Notes: a model not told the origin generated them from the sequence alone. Shown: positions 1-9,637, numbered from the stretch's first letter. The stretch: DNA of 64,000 nucleotides from Ornithinimicrobium cerasi (GCF_003702705.1 NZ_QZMN01000002.1:186001-250000); one strand, 5' to 3'. Translations and numbers: made by a program.

Positions 1-48
1 GCCCGCACCCGAGTTGCCCCCAGACATGTGAGATGAGGCGCCAGGCCC

Positions 49-3000
49 GTGGCCAACCCCCCGAGCGACGACAAGACCCTCGCTGATTTCGGAGCCAACG
101 AGTGGCTCGTGGAGGAGATGAGGGAGCGATTCGACGAGGACCCCGGCTCCGTCGAGCCGGCCTGGCGGACGTACTTCGAGGGCGGGTCGCAGAGCTCCAA
201 CGGGGCCGGCACCGGGTCCTCGACCACGCGTCCGGCCGCCCCGGTCAGGACGTCCGTCGCCGCTCCGGCCGACACCACCCCCGGGCGCCCCGTCAAGGGT
301 GTCGCCCCGGCGCCCCCGCGCCAGGCCTCCTCGGGCAACCAGGCCCCGGCGGAGACCTCCAAGGCGGCCGTGACGGCCCGGGCGGAGGAGGGGAAGGCTG
401 CTGCCAAGCCTGCGGAGAAGCCCGCCGAGAGGCCCGCGTCCACGCAGCCCGCGAAGCCGGCGTCCACGCAGCCCGAGAAGGCCGCGGAGGCACAGCCCGA
501 GAAGACGCCCGCCGAGGCCAAGCCCGCCGCCGCCAGCGGGAGGGCGACGTCCAAGGGAGCCAAGGAGACCCCCGTGACCAGGGACGCTCCCCCCGTCAAG
601 CGCTCGGCCCCGCAGACCGAGGTGACCACCACCCCGATGCGCGGCGCGGTGGCCCGCGTGGTCACCAACATGGAGGCCAGCCTCGAGGTCCCGACCGCCA
701 CCAGCGCGCGCAACCTCCCCGCCAAGCTCCTCATCGACAACCGCACGGTGATCAACAACCACCTCGCCCGCGCCCGCGGTGGCAAGGTGTCGTTCACCCA
801 CATCATCGGCTACGCGATGGTGCAGGCCGTCAAGGCGATGCCGGCGATGAACAACTCCTTCGAGCTGATCGATGGCAAGCCGGTCCTGGTCGAGCCCGCC
901 CACATCAACCTCGGCCTGGCCATCGACGTGCCCAAGTCCGACGGGACGCGGCAGCTTCTGGTGCCCTGCATCAAGAGCGCCGAGACGATGACGTTCTACG
1001 AGTTCTGGTCCGCCTACGAGACCATCGTGCGCAAAGCCCGTGACGGCAAGCTCACCGTCGAGGACTTCCAGGGCACCACGATCAGCCTCACCAACCCCGG
1101 CGGCATCGGCACCCTCCACTCGGTGCCGCGGCTGATGAAGGGTCAGGGCGCGATCATCGGCGTCGGCGCCCTCGACTACCCCGCCGAGTGGCAGGGTGCG
1201 GCGCTGGAGCGGATCGCCGCCAACGGCGTCAGCAAGATCCTCACGCTCACCTCCACCTACGACCACCGCATCATCCAGGGCGCGCAGTCCGGTGAGTTCC
1301 TCAAGGCCCTGCACCAGCTGCTCCTGGGCAAGGACGACTTCTTCGACACGATCTTCCACTCGCTGCGCATCCCCTACGAGCCCATCCGCTGGGCGCCGGA
1401 CGTCACCGCGAGCCACGACGACGACATCTCCAAGGCCAGCCGGATCCAGGAGCTCATCCACTCCTACCGCGTCCGCGGTCACCTCATGGCGGACATCGAC
1501 CCGCTCGAGTACCGCCAGCGCAACCACCCCGACCTCGTCATCGAGAACCACGGCCTGACCCTGTGGGACCTCGACCGTGACGTCGCGACCGGTGGTTTCG
1601 GCGGCAAGGCGCGGCTCACGCTGCGCAACATCCTCGGCATCCTGCGCGACTCCTACTGCCGCACCGTCGGCGTGGAGTACATGCACATCCAGGACCCGGT
1701 CGAGCGGAAGTGGATGCAGGACAAGATCGAGGTGCCGTTCGAGAAGCCGGCGCCCGCCGAGCAGCTGCGCATCCTGCGCCGCCTCAACGCGGCGGAGGCG
1801 TTCGAGACCTTCCTGCAGACCAAGTTCGTCGGTCAGAAGCGGTTCAGCCTCGAGGGCGGCGAGTCGGTCATCGCGCTCCTCGACAAGGTGCTCAGCCGCG
1901 CCGCCGAGGACGGCCTCGCCGAGGTCACGATCGGTATGCCGCACCGCGGCCGCCTCAACGTGCTCGCCAACCTCGCCGGCAAGTCCTACGGGCAGATCTT
2001 CCGCGAGTTCGAGGGCAAGCAGGCCCCGGGCTCGGTCCAGGGATCCGGTGACGTCAAGTACCACCTGGGGACCGAGGGTGAGTTCGTCAGCGAGCAGGGC
2101 CGGTCCACCCGGGTCTACCTCGCCGCCAACCCCAGTCACCTGGAGGCGGTCAACCCGGTCCTGGAGGGCATCACCCGGGCCAAGCAGGACCGGATCGTGC
2201 TCGAGGGTGGTGACCGCGAGGCATACCCGGTGATCCCGGTGCTCCTGCACGGTGACGCGGCGTTCGCCGGTCAGGGCGTGGTGCTGGAGACGCTGCAGAT
2301 GTCCCAGCTCAAGGGGTACAAGACCGGCGGCACCATCCACGTGGTCATCAACAACCAGGTCGGCTTCACGACCGCCCCGCACGACTCGCGCTCCTCCGTC
2401 TACTGCACGGACGTCGCGCGCACCGTGCAGGCACCGGTCTTCCACGTCAACGGGGACGACCCCGAGGCCGTGGTCCGGATCGCCGAGCTCGCCTACGACT
2501 ACCGGCAGGCGTTCAAGAAGGACGTCGTCATCGACCTCGTCTGCTACCGCCGGCGCGGCCACAACGAGGGCGACGACCCCTCGATGACCCAGCCGCTGAT
2601 GTACGACCTCATCGAGGCCAAGCGCTCGGTCCGCAAGCTCTACACCGAGTCCCTCATCGGTCGAGGCGACATCACGATCGAGGAGGCCGAGGAGGCGCTG
2701 CGCGACTACCAGCGACAGCTGGAGCAGGTCTTCACCGAGACCCGCAAGGCGCTGCGCGGCGAGGGTGACGGCACGAGCGGCCTCGAGCGTCCGCTGGCCC
2801 AGGACGAGGGCGACATGGCGACCCGGCAGCGCCCGACCGCGATCAGCAAGGAGCTGGTGCACCGCATCGGCGACGCCTACGGCGAGGTGCCCGACGGTTT
2901 CACCGTCCACCCCAAGCTGGCCAAGCTGATGACCAGCCGCCAGGAGATGACCCGGGAGGGTGGGATCGACTGGGCGATGGGCGAGCTGCTGGCCCTCGGC

Positions 3001-4005
3001 TCCCTCCTCGTCGACGGCACTCCCGTCCGGCTGGCCGGCCAGGACTCGCGACGGGGCACCTTCGTGCAGCGGCACGCCGTGCTGACCGACAACGACACGG
3101 CCGCGAACTGGACCCCGCTGCGCCACCTGTCCGAGGACCAGGCCAACTTCGAGGTGCACGACTCCCTGCTCTCCGAGTACGCCGCGATGGGCTTCGAGTA
3201 CGGCTACTCGGTGGAGCGGACCGACGCCCTCGTGCTCTGGGAGGCGCAGTTCGGCGACTTCGCCAACGGCGCCCAGACCGTGGTCGACGAGTTCATCTCC
3301 TCCTCGGAGCAGAAGTGGGACCAGCGCTCCAGCGTGGTGCTGCTCCTGCCGCACGGCTACGAGGGTCAGGGACCGGACCACTCCTCCGCCCGCATCGAGC
3401 GCTACCTGCAGCTGTGCGCCGAGGACAACATGGTCGTCGCCTACCCCTCCAGCCCGGCGTCCTACTTCCACCTGCTGCGTCGACACGCCATGGCCCGCCC
3501 GCGCAAGCCGCTCATCGTCTTCACGCCGAAGGCAATGCTCCGGCTCAAGGCGGCCGCCAGTGCCGTCGAGGACTTCACCACCGGCACCTTCGAGCCGGTC
3601 CTCGCGGACACCGCCGAGCTGGACAAGAGCGCCGTGGAACGGGTGCTGCTGGCCTCGAGCAAGCTGGTCTGGGACCTGGAGGAGGAGCGCCGCAAGCGTG
3701 AGGACGAGCGCACCGCCATCCTGCGGGTGGAGCAGCTCTACCCGTTGCCGGCCGCGCAGATCGCCGCGCTCACCGAGAAGTACCCGAACGCCGAGCTGCT
3801 CTGGGTGCAGAACGAGCCGCAGAACCAGGGTGCCTGGCCGTTCATGGCGCTGAACCTGCCCGAGGCGCTCGCCTTCCACGGGGAGGACCGTCCGCTGCGG
3901 GTCGTCTGCCGCCCCGCGTCCGCGTCGCCCTCCACGGGGTCGACGAAGGTCCACGCGGTCGAGCAGGAGGCCCTGCACGAGGAGGCGTTCGGCCGCCGGC
4001 GCTGA
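49..4005 (+). CDS. kgd: multifunctional 2-oxoglutarate decarboxylase/dehydrogenase E1 with acyltransferase domain (Kgd/OdhA)
   Basis: A 1318-residue cytoplasmic TCA-cycle enzyme that uses thiamine diphosphate to decarboxylate 2-oxoglutarate; it also carries the succinyltransferase domain, so it replaces SucA and part of SucB. Domain order: short E1 N-terminal helix (about 10-45), a long Ala/Pro/Lys-rich linker (50-190), 2-oxoacid dehydrogenase acyltransferase domain ending near DHRIIQG (about 405, the catalytic His region), then the E1 part with [11 protein letters not shown] (about 629), [10 protein letters not shown] (about 734) and NNQVGFTT (about 768) for ThDP/Mg binding, and the transketolase-like C-terminus. 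There is no lipoyl domain, as in actinobacterial Kgd. GTG at 49 gives the family's usual N-terminus. Actinobacterial homologues are controlled by a phosphorylated FHA protein (family knowledge). The product is recognised securely. Confidence 0.96.
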   Translation: MANPPSDDKTLADFGANEWLVEEMRERFDEDPGSVEPAWRTYFEGGSQSSNGAGTGSSTTRPAAPVRTSVAAPADTTPGRPVKGVAPAPPRQASSGNQAPAETSKAAVTARAEEGKAAAKPAEKPAERPASTQPAKPASTQPEKAAEAQPEKTPAEAKPAAASGRATSKGAKETPVTRDAPPVKRSAPQTEVTTTPMRGAVARVVTNMEASLEVPTATSARNLPAKLLIDNRTVINNHLARARGGKVSFTHIIGYAMVQAVKAMPAMNNSFELIDGKPVLVEPAHINLGLAIDVPKSDGTRQLLVPCIKSAETMTFYEFWSAYETIVRKARDGKLTVEDFQGTTISLTNPGGIGTLHSVPRLMKGQGAIIGVGALDYPAEWQGAALERIAANGVSKILTLTSTYDHRIIQGAQSGEFLKALHQLLLGKDDFFDTIFHSLRIPYEPIRWAPDVTASHDDDISKASRIQELIHSYRVRGHLMADIDPLEYRQRNHPDLVIENHGLTLWDLDRDVATGGFGGKARLTLRNILGILRDSYCRTVGVEYMHIQDPVERKWMQDKIEVPFEKPAPAEQLRILRRLNAAEAFETFLQTKFVGQKRFSLEGGESVIALLDKVLSRAAEDGLAEVTIGMPHRGRLNVLANLAGKSYGQIFREFEGKQAPGSVQGSGDVKYHLGTEGEFVSEQGRSTRVYLAANPSHLEAVNPVLEGITRAKQDRIVLEGGDREAYPVIPVLLHGDAAFAGQGVVLETLQMSQLKGYKTGGTIHVVINNQVGFTTAPHDSRSSVYCTDVARTVQAPVFHVNGDDPEAVVRIAELAYDYRQAFKKDVVIDLVCYRRRGHNEGDDPSMTQPLMYDLIEAKRSVRKLYTESLIGRGDITIEEAEEALRDYQRQLEQVFTETRKALRGEGDGTSGLERPLAQDEGDMATRQRPTAISKELVHRIGDAYGEVPDGFTVHPKLAKLMTSRQEMTREGGIDWAMGELLALGSLLVDGTPVRLAGQDSRRGTFVQRHAVLTDNDTAANWTPLRHLSEDQANFEVHDSLLSEYAAMGFEYGYSVERTDALVLWEAQFGDFANGAQTVVDEFISSSEQKWDQRSSVVLLLPHGYEGQGPDHSSARIERYLQLCAEDNMVVAYPSSPASYFHLLRRHAMARPRKPLIVFTPKAMLRLKAAASAVEDFTTGTFEPVLADTAELDKSAVERVLLASSKLVWDLEEERRKREDERTAILRVEQLYPLPAAQIAALTEKYPNAELLWVQNEPQNQGAWPFMALNLPEALAFHGEDRPLRVVCRPASASPSTGSTKVHAVEQEALHEEAFGRRR

Positions 4006-4034
4006 GGCACCGAGACACGTCAGGCCCTGAGTGC

Positions 4035-4056
4035 CCTCAGATCCTGGGGGCTGAGG
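4035..4056. terminator. possible weak bidirectional terminator
   Basis: CCTCAG and CTGAGG form a perfect six-base-pair stem with a ten-base loop in the short gap between two convergent genes. There is no T-run, which is usual for this GC content. The position supports the call more than the stem strength does. Confidence 0.3.
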
Positions 4057-4072
4057 TCCGGGGACGCGCGGC

Positions 4073-5194
4073 TCAGGCCGGCGTCGCGTCCATGACGACG
4101 ATCGCGCGGCCCTGGATCCTGCCGGCGTCGAGGAGCTCGTAGGCCAGGGGCGCGTCCTCGAGGGAGAAGCGCCGGGTCACCGCCCGGCGCACGTCGAAGG
4201 CACCCTCGGCGGCCAGCCGCACCACCTCCGGCAGGTCTCGTCGGGTGCGTGCCCCGAACGAGCCGGTGATCGTCATACCCCGTCGGACCAGGGCGGTGAT
4301 CGGGACGGCGGCCGTGGCGTCACCCGCCGCGATCCCGACCACCACCATCCGGCCGCCCTCGCGCAGGAGGGAGAAGCCGAGCTCGACGGTCGCGGGGCGG
4401 CCCAGGACCTCGAGCACGACCTCTGCACCGGCGCCGTCCGTGGCGTCGCGCACGGCCTGCCGCACGTCGGCCGTCACGGAGTTGACGGTGACGGTCGCGC
4501 CAAGGGCTCGGGCCGCCCCGAGCTTGTCGTCGTCGACGTCGACGGCGATGATCGGGTCCGCCCCCAGGTGCCGGGCGAACTGGATGATGCTGGACCCGAC
4601 CCCGCCGACGGCGACCACCGCGACCGAGCGACCGCGCAGGTCCGTCCCGGCGCGGGCGAGGGCTCCGTAGGCCGTGAACGCGGCGCACCCCAGGACCGCC
4701 GACTCCTCCAGCGGGAGCTGGTCCGGCAACGCTGCGAGCGCGGTCGCGGGGACGACGGCGTGCTCGGCCAGGCCCGCCATGGAGTACATGGACAGCCGCG
4801 ACCCGTCCGCACGGGTCAGGCGCGAGGTGCCGTCGAAGAGGTTGCCGCGCAGCCGGTTCTCGGCGAAGAACGGCTCGCACAGGTCATCCCGCCCGGCCTC
4901 GCACTGCCGACAGGTCCCGCACGGCATGACGAACGCCCCGACCACCCGCTCCCCCACGGCCAGGCCGTCGACGCCCGGCCCCAGCTCCTCGACGTGCCCC
5001 GACACCTCGTGCCCGAGCACCCCGGGTGCGGGGAAGGCCACCTCACCCTTGATCACGTGCAGGTCGGTGTGGCACACACCCGTGGCTGCCACCCGGACGA
5101 GCACCTCCCCCGGGCCCGGGCGCGGGGTCGGCACCTCCTCCACCGTCATCGGCAGACCGGGCCCGTCCCACACCACAGCTCTCATGGCGGTCAT
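4073..5194 (-). CDS. zinc-dependent alcohol dehydrogenase (MDR family)
   Basis: A medium-chain dehydrogenase/reductase of about 373 residues. The catalytic zinc site is visible as GVCHTDLH (Cys about 41) and GHE (about 63-65). The structural zinc cluster follows as CGTCRQCEAGRDDLC (about 97-111). The nucleotide-binding loop reads VAVGGVGSS, followed by an acidic IIAVDVDDDK that suggests NAD rather than NADP. The open frame runs to 5263, but homology begins at MRAVVWDG, so I place the start at ATG 5194 (ATG 5185 is the alternative). The substrate cannot be read from sequence; alcohols or aldehydes are expected for the family. It converges on kgd and diverges from the ERCC4 gene. Confidence 0.88.
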   Translation of the reverse strand: MTAMRAVVWDGPGLPMTVEEVPTPRPGPGEVLVRVAATGVCHTDLHVIKGEVAFPAPGVLGHEVSGHVEELGPGVDGLAVGERVVGAFVMPCGTCRQCEAGRDDLCEPFFAENRLRGNLFDGTSRLTRADGSRLSMYSMAGLAEHAVVPATALAALPDQLPLEESAVLGCAAFTAYGALARAGTDLRGRSVAVVAVGGVGSSIIQFARHLGADPIIAVDVDDDKLGAARALGATVTVNSVTADVRQAVRDATDGAGAEVVLEVLGRPATVELGFSLLREGGRMVVVGIAAGDATAAVPITALVRRGMTITGSFGARTRRDLPEVVRLAAEGAFDVRRAVTRRFSLEDAPLAYELLDAGRIQGRAIVVMDATPA

Positions 5195-5262
5195 CGTGGC
5201 ACGCCGCCCCAACCCCGGCCTCGGACCCGCGGCACGTCCCGCACGCGGTGAGGGGCGCGCCA

Positions 5263-5268
5263 TACCCT
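5263..5268 (+). promoter_or_regulatory. -10 element TACCCT, leaderless start
   Basis: TACCCT lies six bases before the GTG at 5275 and there is no ribosome-binding site between them. This spacing predicts an mRNA whose first base is at or next to the start codon. Confidence 0.5.
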
Positions 5269-5274
5269 GGGGCC

Positions 5275-6234
5275 GTGTCTGCGCACGAGGACTTCCTCAT
5301 CGCCCGCAACCCGGAGGAGGGCACCACGCTGCCCTACCTCCTGCGCCTCCCGCTCGGGCCGGACGGCGTGGTGCTCAAGGCCAAGGAGACCTGGCCGCGC
5401 ACGGGCAAGGTCTACTGCCACCGCGCCGTAGGGTGGCCCCTGGAGCCGGAGGTCGTGGAGCGCGTGCCCGTGCGCTCGTGCGTGCGACGCGGCGCCGCGA
5501 TCGACCTGGTGCTCGACCGGGGCCGGGAGAACCGCTCGCAGTTCGTGCTCACGAGGATCCGCGGCGGCCGGGAGGCGATCTTCTGGCAGACCGCGCGCAC
5601 GGCGAAGCAGGCCCGTCCGGCGGTCTCGGTCCCCACGGCCCGCGGGTCGGGGGTCAGGGGGCTGGAGATCGTCGTCGACAGCCACGAGCGCTACGCGTGG
5701 AAGTTCGAGCACCAGCAGGCGGGGACGGTCCGTGCGCCGCTGCCCGCCGGGGACTACGGGGTGCTCCTGGGGGAGAGGCTGGTGGCCGCGGTGGAGCGCA
5801 AGTCGCTGGCGGACCTGGTCAGCACGCTGACGACCGGGAGGATGCGCTACGTCCTGGCGGACCTCGCCACCCTCCCCGCAGCGGCCGTCGTGGTGGAGGA
5901 CCGCTACTCCGCGGTCTTCAAGGTCGAGCACGTCCGTCCCGCGGTGGTCGCGGACGCGCTGGGCGAGTGCCACGCGCGGTTCCCGACGGTGCCGGTCGTG
6001 TTCTGCGAGACCCGCGCCCTGGCGCAGGAGTGGACGTACCGCTTCCTCGCCGCCGCGCTCGTGCAGGCCGGTGAGTCCACGCACGCCGAGACGGAGGCGG
6101 CGCCGCTGCCGTCGGCCTCACCGCCCAGCACCGCGCACGTGCGCGCCTGGGCGCGAGAGCAGGGGTATGCCGTGCCGGACCGGGGACGGCTCAGCCGGGA
6201 GGTCCTCGACGCGTTCGCGCGACGGTCCGGGTGA
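5275..6234 (+). CDS. ERCC4-type nuclease domain protein with Lsr2-like C-terminal DNA-binding tail
   Basis: A 319-residue protein. Residues about 1-125 form an N-terminal region I do not recognise. An ERCC4/XPF-type nuclease domain follows: DSHE (about 136-139), GDYGV (about 159) and VERKSLADL (about 173-181) match the family's D...GDY...ERKxxxD catalytic pattern. The last 30 residues (RAWAREQGYAVPDRGRL, about 290-306) resemble the C-terminal DNA-binding domain of the nucleoid protein Lsr2, which reads AT-rich minor grooves. I infer a DNA-structure or AT-rich-targeted endonuclease; the biological role is unknown. The open frame extends to 5248, but GTG 5275 has a leaderless promoter and a more typical N-terminus. 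The next gene is 39 bases downstream in the same direction. Confidence 0.75.
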   Translation: MSAHEDFLIARNPEEGTTLPYLLRLPLGPDGVVLKAKETWPRTGKVYCHRAVGWPLEPEVVERVPVRSCVRRGAAIDLVLDRGRENRSQFVLTRIRGGREAIFWQTARTAKQARPAVSVPTARGSGVRGLEIVVDSHERYAWKFEHQQAGTVRAPLPAGDYGVLLGERLVAAVERKSLADLVSTLTTGRMRYVLADLATLPAAAVVVEDRYSAVFKVEHVRPAVVADALGECHARFPTVPVVFCETRALAQEWTYRFLAAALVQAGESTHAETEAAPLPSASPPSTAHVRAWAREQGYAVPDRGRLSREVLDAFARRSG

Positions 6235-6261
6235 GGGACCGGGCCTGTCGGTCGCTGCTGG

Positions 6262-6267
6262 CACACT
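6262..6267 (+). promoter_or_regulatory. possible -10 element CACACT, leaderless start
   Basis: CACACT is six bases before ATG 6274, the spacing seen at other leaderless starts in this window. It lacks the initial T of the consensus, so it is a weaker case. Confidence 0.3.
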
Positions 6268-6273
6268 GCTCGG

Positions 6274-7167
6274 ATGGCAGGCACGGACGACGGGCGCGGG
6301 CAGGGACCGCCCGAGGAGGCGCGGCCCAGCCTGGTGGAGCTGCGTCGCCGGGTGCTCGACGAGGGACCACGGATCGGCACCGGGTGGCCGGTCCTCGACG
6401 CGCTGAGCGGCGGGCTGGGTGCCGCCCGGACGACCCTCGTGCGGGCGCCGGCGGAGCTGCGCCTGCAGGTGGTGTCGAGGACGGTGGCGTGGGCGGCGGG
6501 CGAGGGTTACCCGGTGATGCTCGCCTCGAGGTCGCGCACCACCCCGGAGCTGTGGCTGGCCGTGGCCGCCGGGGCGCTCGGCCTGCCCCCCACCGCCCTG
6601 CTGGGCACCACGGCCCACGACGACTGGGTCGACGCCCGGCTGCGCGTGCTCGACGTGCGCGTGCACGGCGGGGACGACGCCCCGCAGGAGACCGCCGCGT
6701 CGCTGGCCGTCAGGCCGGCCTCCCTCCTCGTGCTCGACGACTACGAGAGCTGGACCGGTGACTGGGCCACCGCGCTGGACCCGCGCTTCGAGCGTCTCGA
6801 CCTGGAGCAGTGGCCGCGGAGCACCGGGTGCGCGCTGGTGCTGGGGATGACGGACATGAGCGGCTTCTCCGAGATGGTCCAGCTGGGGGTCCGCACCCTG
6901 CGGCTGGCACCGAGCGACGACGGGACCCGTGTCCAGCTCTCCTCGCACAGCTCCACCCGCAAGGACAAGCGCACCGTCCTGCTCCGCGACGGGTTCCTCG
7001 AGCCGCCGCCGCCCGGTGCCGCCTACGTGCGCCGGCCCGACGCCGCCAACCTGTGGGAGGACCGGTCCGAGCTGGACATCTCAGCCTTCGCGGCCGCCCT
7101 CGGCAGCGAACCGGTGTCGGTGGTGTGGGAGGCCGAGGACGAGGACCGTCAGGCGGGCACGACGTAG
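6274..7167 (+). CDS. degenerate RecA/DnaB-like P-loop-fold protein, function unknown
   Basis: A 297-residue protein that I cannot assign to a named family. Its start (RIGTGWPVLDALSGGLGAA, about 30-48) has the 'TG...LD..LGGG' lead-in of DnaB/RecA/KaiC ATPases. The stretch that should be the Walker A loop reads ARTTLVRAPAELRLQ and has no GxxxxGKT/S. A Walker B-like SLLVLDDYES (about 149-158) remains. It therefore looks like an ATPase fold that no longer binds ATP in the standard way. It sits just after the ERCC4-Lsr2 nuclease, which suggests a DNA-related role as a partner or paralogue. The last 19 bases overlap the convergent hemolysin III gene. Function is inference only. Confidence 0.55.
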   Translation: MAGTDDGRGQGPPEEARPSLVELRRRVLDEGPRIGTGWPVLDALSGGLGAARTTLVRAPAELRLQVVSRTVAWAAGEGYPVMLASRSRTTPELWLAVAAGALGLPPTALLGTTAHDDWVDARLRVLDVRVHGGDDAPQETAASLAVRPASLLVLDDYESWTGDWATALDPRFERLDLEQWPRSTGCALVLGMTDMSGFSEMVQLGVRTLRLAPSDDGTRVQLSSHSSTRKDKRTVLLRDGFLEPPPPGAAYVRRPDAANLWEDRSELDISAFAAALGSEPVSVVWEAEDEDRQAGTT

Positions 7168-7835
7168 AGGTGCATGAGGAGGTGATGCACGGCCGCGGCG
7201 ACGAGGACCATGAGGTGCCACAGCTCGTGGAAGCCGAACACACCGGGGCGCAGGTTGGGGCGTTCGAGGACGAAGACGACGAAGCCGGCGCTGTAGATCA
7301 GGCCGCCTCCGGCCATCAGGGCCAACGCGCCCAGCGGCAGCTCGGTCTGCGCGCCGAGGAGCGCGACGGGCATCCAGCCGAGCGCGATGTAGAGCGTGTT
7401 GGTGACGTACTTCGGCAGCTCCCGCCAGACGGAGCGCAGCACCACGCCGAACGCGGCGACGACCCAGACCGCGCCCAGCACCGCCCACCCGTAGGGGGTG
7501 CGGTAGAGCACGAGGACGAGGGGCGTGACCGTGCCGGCGATGAGGAGGAAGACCGAGGTGTAGTCGAGCGTGCGGAGCACGTCGTTGACGCGCGGGCTCC
7601 GGTCGAGCCCGTGGTGCAGGGTGCTGCAGACGAAGAGCGTGATCAGAGACACGCTGTAGATCGCGAGGCCGGTGATGGCCCAGGGGTCGCCGGCGACGGC
7701 TGCCCGGGTCATCAGGATGGCGCACCCCAGCACCGCCAGGCAGGCGCCCAGGAGGTGGCTCACGGTGTTGATGCGCTCGTCCGTGACGTGGACGCTGCCG
7801 TCCCGGCTCAGCTGTCGCGACTCGGCTTCGTGCAT
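7149..7835 (-). CDS. hemolysin III / PAQR-like (TrhA) family membrane protein
   Basis: A 228-residue integral membrane protein with about seven hydrophobic segments. Family marks include STLHHG near the second segment, GGLIYSAGFVVFVLERP, and the closing HELWHLMVLVAAAVHHLLMH histidine-rich pattern, which matches the metal-binding site of the PAQR/hemolysin III fold. Bacterial members affect membrane lipid homeostasis; 'hemolysin' is a historical name. The open frame continues to 8189, but ATG 7835 (MHEAESRQ) fits the family and has a -10 box eight bases upstream. It diverges from the DEAD-box helicase and overlaps the tail of the convergent RecA-like gene by 19 bases. Confidence 0.85.
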   Translation of the reverse strand: MHEAESRQLSRDGSVHVTDERINTVSHLLGACLAVLGCAILMTRAAVAGDPWAITGLAIYSVSLITLFVCSTLHHGLDRSPRVNDVLRTLDYTSVFLLIAGTVTPLVLVLYRTPYGWAVLGAVWVVAAFGVVLRSVWRELPKYVTNTLYIALGWMPVALLGAQTELPLGALALMAGGGLIYSAGFVVFVLERPNLRPGVFGFHELWHLMVLVAAAVHHLLMHLYVVPA

Positions 7836-7843
7836 GGTCGTCA

Positions 7844-7849
7844 ACGGTA
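7844..7849 (-). promoter_or_regulatory. -10 element TACCGT for the hemolysin III gene
   Basis: On the minus strand TACCGT is followed by eight bases and then ATG 7835, with no ribosome-binding site. This indicates a leaderless or nearly leaderless transcript. Confidence 0.45.
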
Positions 7850-7876
7850 CCTGCACGGACCTGGGCCTCCGTCCGC

Positions 7877-7882
7877 TAGACT
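7877..7882 (+). promoter_or_regulatory. -10 element TAGACT for the DEAD-box helicase
   Basis: TAGACT is a good actinobacterial -10 match. It would start transcription near 7889 and leave a leader of about 140 bases before the helicase GTG at 8032. Confidence 0.45.
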
Positions 7883-7890
7883 TGTCCTCA

Positions 7891-7919
7891 GCGCCCCGCA
7901 CCGTCTCGCCTCGGGGCGC
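7891..7919 (+). promoter_or_regulatory. 5'-leader hairpin of the RNA helicase mRNA
   Basis: GCGCCCCG and CGGGGCGC pair perfectly over eight bases around a 13-base loop, at the very start of the predicted leader. RNA helicase genes often control their own mRNA through 5'-leader structure. No further identity can be given. Confidence 0.35.
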
Positions 7920-8031
7920 ACGATCATGAGAGCCCGCGTACGGCATACCCTGCGCTGCTCGACAGGTCGCGCCGCCCGTTCCGGGCCTGCGCGCCGGGCG
8001 GGACACGACATTCGTCCCGAAGGATCCATAC

Positions 8032-9534
8032 GTGACCTCCAGCTTCGCCGACCTCGGCGTGCCCTCCATCCTGTCCGCCCCGCTTGCGGAACGCGGCATC
8101 ACCGTGCCGACCCCGATCCAGGCCGCGACCCTGCCGGACTCCCTGGCCGGCCGCGACGTGCTCGGCCGCGGCCGCACCGGCTCGGGCAAGACCTACGCGT
8201 TCCTGCTCCCGCTCGTGGTCCGGCTCACCGCCGGTGGCCGCGCGGTGCAGCGCGGGCGTGCCCCCCGTGCCCTGATCCTGGCCCCCACCCGTGAGCTGGC
8301 CCGCCAGATCGAGGAGTCGTTGTCCCCGCTGGCCTCCGTCGCGGGGCTGAGCACGCTGACCATCTTCGGCGGTGTCGGTCAGAACCCCCAGGTCCGCGCC
8401 CTCCAGGCAGGCCTCGACGTCCTCGTCGCCACCCCGGGGCGGCTCGAGGACCTCATCGGCCAGGGCTACGCCGACCTGCGCTCCGTGCAGGTCACCGTGC
8501 TCGACGAGGCGGACCACATGTCCGACCTCGGCTTCCTGCCCGCCGTGAAGCGGTTGCTCGACCGCACGCCGCGCGAGGGCCAGCGACTGCTCTTCTCCGC
8601 GACGCTCGACGGCGGCGTGGACGTCATCGCCAAGCGCTACCTGCGCAACCCGGTCACCCACCACGCCGACTCGGCGCAGTCGCCGATCTCGTCCATGGAC
8701 CACCACGTGCTTCACATCTCGCACGACGACCGGCTCCCGGTCCTGGCCGACCTCGGCTCGGCACCCGGGCGCACCGTCATGTTCACCCGGACGAAGCACG
8801 GCGCCAAGAAGCTGGCCAAGCAGCTGAACGCCGCCGGGGTCACGGCCGTCGAGCTGCACGGCAACCTCGGGCAGAACGCCCGGGTGCGCAACCTCGAGTC
8901 CTTCCAGTCCGGCTCGGCGTCCACCCTCGTGGCCACCGACATCGCGGCCCGCGGCATCCACGTCGACGACGTCGCCCTCGTGATCCACGCGGACCCGCCG
9001 GTCGAGCACAAGGCGTACCTGCACCGCTCGGGCCGCACCGCCCGCGCCGGCGCCTCGGGCACCGTGGTCACCCTGATGACCGACGACCAGGTCCGCGACG
9101 TCCGCGCGCTGACCCGGGCCGCGGGCGTCAAGCCGACCGTGACCCGCGCCCACCCCCAGCACCCGGTGCTGAACGAGCTGGCTCCGGGCGACCGGGTCCT
9201 CGTGGCCGGTGGGCTTCAGACCGCCGCGCCGGTCGAGCAGCAGGGTCGCGGCTCCTCCGGTGGCGGTCGCCGTCGCGGGGCTTCCGCGTCCTCGGGTTCG
9301 GGTCGTTCGCAGGGTGGCTCCGGCCGCTCGCAGGGTGGCGGCGCAGGCCGCGGCCAGGGTGGTGGCTCCGGCCGTGCGCAGGGTGGCGGCGCGGGTCGCT
9401 CCCAGGGTGGCGGCTCCGGTCGTGGGCAGTCCACCGGTTCAGGTCGGGGTGCGGGTGCCCGCTCTGGGGCACGCCAGGGCGGCAGCGTCGTGGCGTTCTC
9501 GAGCTCGTCCGGTGGGCGCTCCAGCGGTCGCTGA
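8032..9534 (+). CDS. DEAD-box ATP-dependent RNA helicase
   Basis: A 500-residue cytoplasmic RNA-unwinding enzyme. Visible motifs: Q motif TPIQ (about 24), Walker A GRGRTGSGKT (about 45), PTRELARQI (about 85), DEAD (about 158), SAT (about 187), and HRSGRTARAG (about 331) in the second RecA domain. Residues about 405-480 are a low-complexity tail built from repeats of GRSQGG, GRGQGG and GRAQGG, a likely flexible RNA-binding arm like that of cold-shock helicases. GTG 8032 is preceded by GAAGGA with seven bases of spacing. The long structured leader suggests post-transcriptional control, as for CsdA-type helicases; that comparison is inference. Ribosome assembly or RNA decay would be the usual role. 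Confidence 0.93.
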   Translation: MTSSFADLGVPSILSAPLAERGITVPTPIQAATLPDSLAGRDVLGRGRTGSGKTYAFLLPLVVRLTAGGRAVQRGRAPRALILAPTRELARQIEESLSPLASVAGLSTLTIFGGVGQNPQVRALQAGLDVLVATPGRLEDLIGQGYADLRSVQVTVLDEADHMSDLGFLPAVKRLLDRTPREGQRLLFSATLDGGVDVIAKRYLRNPVTHHADSAQSPISSMDHHVLHISHDDRLPVLADLGSAPGRTVMFTRTKHGAKKLAKQLNAAGVTAVELHGNLGQNARVRNLESFQSGSASTLVATDIAARGIHVDDVALVIHADPPVEHKAYLHRSGRTARAGASGTVVTLMTDDQVRDVRALTRAAGVKPTVTRAHPQHPVLNELAPGDRVLVAGGLQTAAPVEQQGRGSSGGGRRRGASASSGSGRSQGGSGRSQGGGAGRGQGGGSGRAQGGGAGRSQGGGSGRGQSTGSGRGAGARSGARQGGSVVAFSSSSGGRSSGR

Positions 9535-9637
9535 CCCCGTCAGTCGCCTTTCGGGGCGGACCCAGTCAGTCGCCTTTCGGGGCGGACCCAGTCAGTCGCC
9601 TTTCGGGGCTGACCCCGTCAGTCGCCTTTCGGCACCG
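9534..9637. repeat. 26-bp tandem repeat, four copies
   Basis: The unit ACCCAGTCAGTCGCCTTTCG plus GGGCGG is repeated four times with few changes, starting at the helicase stop codon; the last copy diverges at its end. Each unit can fold GTCGCC against GGCGGAC imperfectly. It lies between the convergent helicase and HNH genes, where a terminator is needed. Confidence 0.75.

Noticed and set aside
9534-9637. CRISPR array
   Set aside because: The 26-bp units are contiguous with no unique spacers and there are no cas genes; the same holds for the arrays at 15337 and 40815.
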